Source: DASPWW01 sp963803425
GTDB taxonomy: Bacteria; Actinomycetota; Thermoleophilia; Solirubrobacterales; 70-9
Direction of reading: 5' to 3'
DNA: 64,000 nt
Assembly: GCA_963803425.1 (NCBI GenBank)
Contig: CAWDMA010000001.1
Location: forward strand, 558,001-622,000
Both the position numbers and the translations under genes were made by a program. The notes below the pieces were generated by a model that saw only the letters and a program-made list of their open reading frames with translations, was not told where the DNA came from and searched no databases. Shown here in pieces: positions 58,386 to 64,000 of this stretch (its first letter is position 1; every line of letters begins with the position of its first letter).

Positions 58386-58391
58386 TAGCCT
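58386..58391 (+). promoter_or_regulatory. TAGCCT -10-like box before the first sulfotransferase gene
   Basis: The box ends 7 nt before the GTG at 58399 and could start a separate transcript for the sulfotransferase genes. Confidence 0.45.
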
Positions 58392-58398
58392 TTGCCTC

Positions 58399-59346
58399 GT
58401 GGCGGCGAGCCCGGAGCACATATTCGTCGGCGGCACCGGCCGCAGCGGCACCCACGTCGTGGCCGACCTGCTCGGCCACCACTCGCGCCTGTATGACGTC
58501 GAGATCGAGGCCCGCTTCCACTGCAACCCGCGCGGGTTCCCCGACCTGCTGGCCGGCCGGGTCACGGAGGAGCAGTTCCTGCGCAAGCTGCGTCGCTTCT
58601 GGTGGCACCGGATCAAGGCCGGCGAGCCGCTCCCCGCCGTGCTTCCCTCGCTGCCGCTGGGCCGGGAGGAGCGCGGCCTGTACAAGATCATGCCGCGGGA
58701 GCGGTTCGACGCGGCGGTGGCGGCGTTCGAGGCGGCGTGGCCCGGTGACGAGGTTGGCGCCTGCCGGGCGCTGTTCGACGACCTGCTCGCGGCACCCGCG
58801 GCCGAGGCCGGAAAGCCGGGGCTGGTCGAGATGAGCTCGGACAACATCGCCCAGGGGCCGACGCTGCTGCAGGTGTTCGAGGACGCGAGGCTGGTCCACA
58901 CCGTCCGGGACGGCCGCGATGCGGGCGCGTCGAAGGTCGCGAAGCGCCAGAAGCGGGAGCACCCCAAGGACGGGTTCGAGGGGATCGGGTGGTGGCAGGA
59001 GCGGCTCACGCGGGTCGACGCCGCGGTTCGCGAGATCCCGCCGGAGCGCCTCCACGTGATCAGCCTCGACGAGCTCGCATGCGGCGACCGCGAGGCCGCA
59101 TACGGGGGGCTGCTCGAGTTCCTCCGGCTCGAGGACGAGCCCGGGATCCGGGCGTACTTCGAGGGCGAGGTGTCCGCCGACAACGCGAATCGGGAGCGAT
59201 GGCGCGAGGGCCTCGACCCGGACAGCGAGCGGGCGGTGCGGCTGCGCTACGAGCAGGCCCTGGACGAGCTCGAGTCCGCAGGCGTGCACTGCGCCCCGGC
59301 CCTGCGTCGGGCCTACGAGCAGGAGCGCTCGAGGGCGAGCGTCTGA
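58399..59346 (+). CDS. Sulfotransferase-family protein (single domain)
   Basis: 315 residues. The PAPS 5'-phosphosulfate loop is IFVGGTGRSGTHVVADLLGH, and the 3'-phosphate site is VHTVRDGRDAGASKVAKRQK. ARFHCNPRGFPDLLAGRV and LEFLRLEDEPGIRAYFEGEV are shared with both domains of the next gene. The family moves sulfate from PAPS to a hydroxyl or amine acceptor; the acceptor here is probably a sugar, given the neighbours. There is no signal peptide or membrane segment, so it is cytoplasmic. The ATG of the next gene overlaps its stop (TGATG). Confidence 0.85.
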   Translation: MAASPEHIFVGGTGRSGTHVVADLLGHHSRLYDVEIEARFHCNPRGFPDLLAGRVTEEQFLRKLRRFWWHRIKAGEPLPAVLPSLPLGREERGLYKIMPRERFDAAVAAFEAAWPGDEVGACRALFDDLLAAPAAEAGKPGLVEMSSDNIAQGPTLLQVFEDARLVHTVRDGRDAGASKVAKRQKREHPKDGFEGIGWWQERLTRVDAAVREIPPERLHVISLDELACGDREAAYGGLLEFLRLEDEPGIRAYFEGEVSADNANRERWREGLDPDSERAVRLRYEQALDELESAGVHCAPALRRAYEQERSRASV

Positions 59347-61217
59347 TGGACGTCCTGTTCGTCGGCGGCACCGGCCGCAGCGGCACCCACGTCGTCTCGA
59401 AGCTTGTCGGGAGGCTCTCCCGGTACGAGAAGATCGGGAACGAGGTCCGGTTCCACTGCGATCCGGGCGGCTTTCCGGATCTGCTCTCGGGGGCGGTGAC
59501 GCTGGACGAGTTCGTGTCGCGGCTGCGGGGGACCTGGTGGCGCCGGGTGCAGACCATGCAGGTCCGCGGGCTGCACCGGACGGTGCCGCGGAAGCGGTTC
59601 GAGTCGGCGGTCGAGGAGTTCGCGGGCTCGTTCGAGGACGGCCCCGAGCAGGCGTGCCGGGCGCTGTTCTTCGCGCTGCTCGGCCCGATCGCCGAGCGCG
59701 CGTCGAAGCCGGGGCTGGTCGAGATGAGCTGCGACACGGTCTCCCAGGGCCCGGCCCTGCTGCGGATCTTCCCGGAGGCGCGGTTCATCCACTCCGTCCG
59801 CGACGGGCGCGACGCGGCGTCCTCGCGGGTGGCGAAGGGGAAGGGGGTCGTGTACCCGCGCAACCCCGAGCAGGGGATCGAGTGGTGGGAGGCGCGGCTG
59901 CGACGGATCGACGCCGCCGTCCGCGAGATCCCACCGGACCGGGTCACGGAGGTGAGCCTCGATGAGCTCGTGTACGGCGACCGCGAGTCGAGCTACCGCG
60001 GGCTGCTGGAGTTCCTCGGGGCCGAGGACGAGCTCGAGATGCGCTCGTACTTCGAGACCAAGATGAGCGCGGAGCGGGCCCACCGGGAGCGGTGGCGGGA
60101 GGGCCTGTCTGACGCGGAGCAGGAGCAGTACGGGCGGCGCTATGCCGAGGCCGTGGAGCGGCTCGAACGCGAAGGCGTCCAGTCCGCGGCACTGCTCCGG
60201 ACGACGCTGGAGCGGGCCGCGCCGGTCAGGGAGGCGGCGGGCGTCGCGGTCGCCGGCCCCGTCGCCGCCGAGCCGGAGCCCCGCCCCGCGCGGCGGTCCG
60301 AGCGGCTCGCGGAGCCGGCCCCCGGCGATCTCGTCTTCCTCGCGGGCCCCGGCCGCGCCCGCCGCGGCGCCCAGGTGATCGCGCAGCTGCTCGGCTCGGG
60401 CTCCCGGTACACCGTGGTCCCGGTCGACGCCAGGTTCCACTGCGACACCGACGGGCTGTGCGACCTGATCGAGGGCAGGGTCAGCCTGAAGCGTTTCCTG
60501 CTGAAGCTGCGCCAGATCTGGTGGGGCGGAGGCGACGGCGGCGGCCGCGGCCGGCTCGACCAGGTCGTCCCCGAGTCGCAGTTCGAGGAGGCGGTGGGGC
60601 GGTTCGATGGAGGCTTCCTCGAGGATCCCCTGGGATCGTCGCGGCGGCTGTTCCTCGACCTGCTGTGGCCGCTGGCGGCAGCGGAGGGCGGGCACGGGCT
60701 GGTCGAGACCAGCGCCCGCAACCTGCACCAGGCGCCGGTGCTGGCGCGCCTGTTCGCCGAGGCGCGGTTCGTGCACGTCGTCCGCGACGGCCGGGTCGCG
60801 GCGGCCCGCCTCGCCGAGACCGACTGGGGCCCGGACAACCCGGTGGATGGGATCGAATGGTGGGCTGACCGGCTCCGCGCCGTCGATGGGGCGGTCCGCG
60901 GCGAGGAGGACGGGGTGAGCTTCTCGCTCGGCCCCGATCGCCTTCACGTCCTCGTCCTCGACGAGCTGCTGAGCGGCGATCGCGAGCCGCCCTACCGGGC
61001 GCTGCTGGAGTTTCTCGGCGCCGAGGACGAGCCCGCGATGAGGGCCTTCCTCGATCAGTGGCTCGGTCCCGCTGGCGCCGAGCAGCCCCGTGAGAACGCC
61101 CTGTCGGCGTGGAAGCGCGCCCGCGTCCGCCGCAAGTACGCGCGCACGCTCGATGCGCTGCGCCGCGACGGCGTCCACTGCGCCCCTCAGCTGATCGAGG
61201 CCTACGAGCGTCAGTGA
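59346..61217 (+). CDS. Tandem sulfotransferase-like protein, second domain degenerate
   Basis: 623 residues made of two paralogous domains joined by an Ala/Pro/Glu linker (about 293-325). Domain 1 (1-290) keeps the PAPS loop LFVGGTGRSGTHVVSKLVGR and 3'-phosphate site IHSVRDGRDAASSRVAKGKG. In domain 2 (330-620) the loop reads VFLAGPGRARRGAQVIAQLL, losing the S-G-T/H core, and the second site becomes VRDGRVAAARLAETDWG. ARFHC, IEWWADRLRAVDGAVRG and LLEFLGAEDEPAMRAFLDQW stay conserved. Domain 2 is probably non-catalytic and may bind acceptor or form dimers. The gene overlaps both neighbours (TGATG and GTGA). Confidence 0.85.
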   Translation: MDVLFVGGTGRSGTHVVSKLVGRLSRYEKIGNEVRFHCDPGGFPDLLSGAVTLDEFVSRLRGTWWRRVQTMQVRGLHRTVPRKRFESAVEEFAGSFEDGPEQACRALFFALLGPIAERASKPGLVEMSCDTVSQGPALLRIFPEARFIHSVRDGRDAASSRVAKGKGVVYPRNPEQGIEWWEARLRRIDAAVREIPPDRVTEVSLDELVYGDRESSYRGLLEFLGAEDELEMRSYFETKMSAERAHRERWREGLSDAEQEQYGRRYAEAVERLEREGVQSAALLRTTLERAAPVREAAGVAVAGPVAAEPEPRPARRSERLAEPAPGDLVFLAGPGRARRGAQVIAQLLGSGSRYTVVPVDARFHCDTDGLCDLIEGRVSLKRFLLKLRQIWWGGGDGGGRGRLDQVVPESQFEEAVGRFDGGFLEDPLGSSRRLFLDLLWPLAAAEGGHGLVETSARNLHQAPVLARLFAEARFVHVVRDGRVAAARLAETDWGPDNPVDGIEWWADRLRAVDGAVRGEEDGVSFSLGPDRLHVLVLDELLSGDREPPYRALLEFLGAEDEPAMRAFLDQWLGPAGAEQPRENALSAWKRARVRRKYARTLDALRRDGVHCAPQLIEAYERQ

Positions 61218-62722
61218 GCCCCGGCAGCCCCCGGGTTCTCTTCTGCACGTCGAACGGGACCGGGCTCGGGCACCTGACCCGGAGCATGGCGATCGCCCGC
61301 CGGCTCGAGCCGGGGATCGAGTCCGCCTTCTTCACCCTGTCGGCCGCCGCTCCCGTCGTTCGGGAGCAGGGCTTTCTGGTCGAGTACCTAGGCTCGTACA
61401 ACGCCCCGGGCGCGGGCAGCCACCTGCAATGGAGCCGGCGTCTGCACGCGCGGGTCGCCGAGATCCTCGACGCGCTGCGGCCCGCGGCGGTCGTGTTCGA
61501 CGGGGCCCACCCCTACCCGGCGCTGGTCGGGGCCCTGCGGCGCCACGCGCGGGCACGCCCGCCCGACGAGCCGCTCGTCACCGTGTGGTCGCGCCGGCCG
61601 CTGTGGCAGCCGGGCCGCGGAACCCGGATCCTCCCGATCGCCCCCGCCTTCGACCTCGTCCTGGAGCCCGGCGAGCTGGCCGCCGCGGAGGACCGCGGGC
61701 CGACCACCGAGCGCCGCGCCGAGGCGGTGCAGGTCGGCCCGATCGTGTTCTGCGACCCGTCGGAGCTTCCCGGCCGCGAGGACGCCGAGCATGAGCTCGG
61801 CCTCGAGCCCGGTCAGGTCAACGCGCTGATCGCGCTCGGCCAGGGGCCGGAGGTGGACGCGGCTCTGCGCCGGGCGCTGGCGCGGCTGGTCGGGGAGCCG
61901 GGGGTGCAGGTCGCCGTGGTTGAGTCCAGCATCGCGGGCCGGCTGGAGCTTCCGGACAGCGTCGTGCCGGTCCGCGACACCTACCCGGTCAGCCGCCACT
62001 ATCGAGCCTTCGACTTCGCGCTGAGCGCGGCCGGCTACAACGCGTACCACGAGCTGATCGCGCTGGCGGTGCCGGCGGTGTACGTGCCGATGCCGCGCGA
62101 GCTCGACGACCAGGCGGCTCGCGCCCGGTACGCCGAGCGCGCCGGTGTCGGGCTGGCCTGCGAGAGCCCCGACTCGGAGCAGCTCGGGGCCCGTATCGAG
62201 TGCGTCCTGGAGCTCGATCAGCGCGAGCGGATTGCCGCCCGCGCGCACGCGCTGGGGCCGTTCGAGGGAGCGGCGGAGGCGGCGGGGCTGCTCTCGCGTC
62301 TCGTCGTCGACGGCCGCGCCGCGCTTCACGACCTCCCCCGCCCGGGTGGGAGCCGCGCCCGGATGGGGGCAAGCTTCGCGCTCGCCCGCGCCAGCGCGCT
62401 CGCTCGCCACCCCACCGAGCGGCGTCGCTCCCCAGCGCCCGAGCTCGCCTGCGTGGCCGTGGGAGTGCCGGCGGCGGAGCTGGCGGCCGAGATCGACCGC
62501 CGGCTCGACTCGATCGCGGAGCCCTCGCTCCTGCTGGTGGTGACCGACTCGCCCGACCTGGCCTCGGTGCGCCGCACCGGCGTGGCGGTCGAGTACGTTC
62601 CGCCCCGCGCGGAGCTCGTCCGGCACCTCCCGAAGCTCGACTACGAGCGGTGGCTCGAGCGGCGCCTGGACACGATTCTCGCCGACCGCCGCCCCGCCCG
62701 CGTGGAGCGGCTCGGTCGGTAA
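61214..62722 (+). CDS. MurG-like (GT-B) glycosyltransferase
   Basis: 502 residues from a GTG overlapping the previous stop. The N-terminal Rossmann domain has VLFCTSNGTGLGHLTRSMAI, the glycine-rich acceptor loop of MurG/UGT-type enzymes. The C-terminal nucleotide-sugar domain has FDFALSAAGYNAYHELIALA then VPAVYVPMPRELDDQAARAR, equivalent to the MurG GAxTxxE and donor-binding region. The last ~110 residues (after 390) are an extra Arg/Ala-rich part I cannot place. It would add a sugar from a nucleotide donor to a lipid- or glycan-linked acceptor in the cytoplasm. It is co-translated with the sulfotransferases. Confidence 0.8.
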   Translation: MSPGSPRVLFCTSNGTGLGHLTRSMAIARRLEPGIESAFFTLSAAAPVVREQGFLVEYLGSYNAPGAGSHLQWSRRLHARVAEILDALRPAAVVFDGAHPYPALVGALRRHARARPPDEPLVTVWSRRPLWQPGRGTRILPIAPAFDLVLEPGELAAAEDRGPTTERRAEAVQVGPIVFCDPSELPGREDAEHELGLEPGQVNALIALGQGPEVDAALRRALARLVGEPGVQVAVVESSIAGRLELPDSVVPVRDTYPVSRHYRAFDFALSAAGYNAYHELIALAVPAVYVPMPRELDDQAARARYAERAGVGLACESPDSEQLGARIECVLELDQRERIAARAHALGPFEGAAEAAGLLSRLVVDGRAALHDLPRPGGSRARMGASFALARASALARHPTERRRSPAPELACVAVGVPAAELAAEIDRRLDSIAEPSLLLVVTDSPDLASVRRTGVAVEYVPPRAELVRHLPKLDYERWLERRLDTILADRRPARVERLGR

Positions 62723-62725
62723 CCT
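62720..62725 (+). promoter_or_regulatory. TAACCT -10-like box before the last sulfotransferase gene
   Basis: It begins at the last base of the glycosyltransferase stop codon and ends 8 nt before the ATG at 62734. Confidence 0.4.
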
Positions 62726-62733
62726 CGGCTCGC

Positions 62734-63732
62734 ATGGAGGCTGAGTTGACTCCGTCGAAGACCACCTCGACCCGGCAGGAACCGCGCCAGACCGGACGCG
62801 AAGCGGAGGATCTGGCGCGCCCTGAAAGCGGACGCGAAGCGGAGCATTTGGCGGGCATGGATGCGGAGGATCTGGCGCGCCCTGGTGGACGACCAGATTT
62901 GGCGTTGCCGAATCTGGTCGTCCTGGGTGCCCAGAAATGCGGGACGAGCGGGCTGCACTACTACCTCTCGCTGCACCCGGACGTCGCGATGTCGACGCCC
63001 AAGGAGCTCAACTTCTTCATCGCGGAGCGCACCTGGGACCGCGGGGTCGAGTGGTATGCGAGGCACTTCGACGCGGCCGCGACCGTGCGGGGCGAGGCGT
63101 CGCCCAACTACACCGCCTACCCGCATCATGCGGGGGTCCCCGAGCGGATGTGCTCGGTCGTACCCGACGCCCGCCTGATCTACCTCGTCCGCGACCCGAT
63201 CGAACGGATCGCGGCGCACTGGGTGCACAACTACGCAAAGCGCCGCGAGAAGGGCGACATCGCCGCCACCGTGATGCATCCGAACACGACCTACGTGCTC
63301 CGCAGCCAGTACTTCATGCAGCTCCGCCAGTTCCTGAACCACTTCCCGGCCGAGCAGATCCTCGTGCTCGAACAGGGTGACCTCCGCCACCGCCGCCGCG
63401 AGACCCTGGCGGAGGTGTTCTCGTTCGTCGGGGTCGACCCAGAGTTCGACCACCCTGGGTTCACCCAGGAGCGCCACCGGACCGGCCGCAAGCACCGCTC
63501 CTCGAAGCTCGGGATGCGGGTGGAGAGGTTCGGGAAGCGCGCCTTCCGGGGGACGCCGCCGCGCGGCTTCTGGTTCGCGCAGCGGGTCTTCTTCCTTCGC
63601 CGCCCGATCGACGTACCGGACCCGGACGAGATCCGCGCCGCGCTCAGCCCGGAGGTGATCACGGTGCTGCGCGAGGACGCTGACAGGCTGCGCGAGTTCA
63701 CCGGGCGCGGCTTCGATCACTGGTCGGTTTGA
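62734..63732 (+). CDS. Sulfotransferase domain protein (PAPS-dependent, heparan-type)
   Basis: 332 residues. The PAPS loop is LVVLGAQKCGTSGLHYYLSL, the 3'-phosphate site LIYLVRDPIERIAAHWVHNY, and LSLHPDVAMSTPKELNFF and GEASPNYTAYPHHAG lie between. This is the classical Sulfotransfer_1/3 type, distinct from the GGTGRSGTH type upstream. The first ~50 residues are a repetitive, acidic and basic stretch (REAEDLARPESGREAEHLAG) without similarity; an in-frame ATG at 62857 would remove most of it. The C-terminus (DADRLREFTGRGFDHWSV) is typical. Its stop overlaps the flippase TTG. Confidence 0.88.
   Translation: MEAELTPSKTTSTRQEPRQTGREAEDLARPESGREAEHLAGMDAEDLARPGGRPDLALPNLVVLGAQKCGTSGLHYYLSLHPDVAMSTPKELNFFIAERTWDRGVEWYARHFDAAATVRGEASPNYTAYPHHAGVPERMCSVVPDARLIYLVRDPIERIAAHWVHNYAKRREKGDIAATVMHPNTTYVLRSQYFMQLRQFLNHFPAEQILVLEQGDLRHRRRETLAEVFSFVGVDPEFDHPGFTQERHRTGRKHRSSKLGMRVERFGKRAFRGTPPRGFWFAQRVFFLRRPIDVPDPDEIRAALSPEVITVLREDADRLREFTGRGFDHWSV
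62803..62884 (+). repeat. 22-bp direct repeat, 60 bp apart, in the sulfotransferase N-terminal coding region
   Basis: GCGGAGGATCTGGCGCGCCC plus TG occurs at 62803-62824 and 62863-62884. A related partial copy lies at 62830-62850. It encodes AEDLARP twice. Confidence 0.7.
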
Positions 63733-64000
63733 GCGAAGGCAGCCGCAAATCCGACAATCGACCGGGCGGCAGCGGTGCGGTGCTCGGCGCGTCCGTCGTT
63801 CGCTACTCCTCGATCTTCTCGGGGGGCCTGATCATCGGCCACATGATGGCGTTCGCGAGCACGATCGTGCTCGCTCACTTGCTCGCTCCTGCCGACTTCG
63901 GTCAGCTCAACCTGTTGTTGTTTCTCTCCGGGCTGCTCAACCTGCTGTTCAACCTCGGCTCGAAGCAGGGGACGATGCGGCGCGTGTTCGGTGCCGATGA
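63729..64000 (+). CDS. Oligosaccharide flippase (Wzx-like), N-terminal part
   Basis: The frame starts at a TTG overlapping the sulfotransferase stop (TTGA) and is open to the window end: about 90 codons. After a polar N-terminus comes VVRYSSIFSGGLIIGHMMAF, then ASTIVLAHLLAPADFGQLNL and LFLSGLLNLLFNLGSKQGTM. The pattern A-x-x-L-x-P-x-D-F-G between the first two helices is characteristic of polysaccharide-biosynthesis (MATE/MOP) flippases. It would move lipid-linked oligosaccharide across the membrane, completing the glycan locus. The 3' end lies outside the window. Confidence 0.82.
   Translation, partial: MSEGSRKSDNRPGGSGAVLGASVVRYSSIFSGGLIIGHMMAFASTIVLAHLLAPADFGQLNLLLFLSGLLNLLFNLGSKQGTMRRVFGAD

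Noticed and set aside
1..64000. Insertion sequences, prophage genes, rRNA operons, toxin-antitoxin pairs
   Set aside because: I looked for transposase, integrase, phage and rRNA signatures and saw none. The island at 2.3-28.8 kb has no flanking repeats, and no obvious base-composition change was noticed by eye.

Overview
The window is very GC-rich, densely packed actinobacterial chromosome. Overlapping start/stop codons (GTGA, ATGA, TTGA) join many genes. The block rsmI ... metG-tatD-rsmA-ispE, glmU-prs, rplY-pth, mfd, foldase, eno-ftsB matches the housekeeping order I remember from Actinobacteria such as Mycobacterium. The secreted alanine/asparagine-repeat protein at 51335, the fused pyruvate:ferredoxin flavoprotein and the many universal stress proteins suggest the deep-branching Thermoleophilia/Solirubrobacterales. 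That placement is inference.

Layout. 1-2.3 kb: start of a LytR-CpsA-Psr protein (minus), a ROK sugar kinase and rsmI. 2.3-28.8 kb: a stress and energy island lying between rsmI and metG. It holds a NarL/LuxR response regulator convergent with a double-GAF histidine kinase that resembles DosR/DosS, an FAD oxidoreductase, three universal stress proteins, a K+ channel, a WS/DGAT acyltransferase, a PfkB kinase, a formate/nitrite-type channel, a four-gene 2-oxoacid:ferredoxin oxidoreductase operon, a GNAT/ADP-forming acyl-CoA synthetase fusion, a DUF1918 protein, a cation P-type ATPase, a GH65 phosphorylase and a PEP synthase. 28.8-36.1 kb: lipoprotein, metG, tatD, rsmA, ispE, DedA-PAP2 fusion, PucR-type regulator. 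36.2-49.5 kb: tRNA-Gln, glmU, prs, GDPD-like protein, DHA2 transporter, ABC1 kinase, rplY, pth, crotonase, mfd, secreted foldase. 49.5-53.9 kb: secreted GH26-like glycosidase, zinc-ribbon membrane protein, repeat protein, eno, ftsB-like. 53.9-64 kb: a surface-glycan locus with two large multi-membrane proteins, four sulfotransferase domains in three genes, a MurG-like glycosyltransferase and a flippase cut by the window end.

How the genes fit together. The island looks like a hypoxia/dormancy programme: sensing (kinase and regulator), fermentation of 2-oxoacids to acyl-CoA and then acid plus ATP, anion and cation transport, storage-lipid and disaccharide turnover, and stress proteins. The last 10 kb looks like synthesis, sulfation and export of a cell-surface glycan, just downstream of the division gene.

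Two cross-cutting observations. (1) Fourteen genes have a TANNNT box, mostly TAGGCT, TAGCCT or TATCCT, ending only 6-10 nt before the chosen start codon, which suggests widespread leaderless transcription. (2) metG, rsmA, ispE and eno together carry 13 single-base indels confined to two short stretches. Since these genes are normally essential and the rest of the window is intact, they are most likely local sequence errors.
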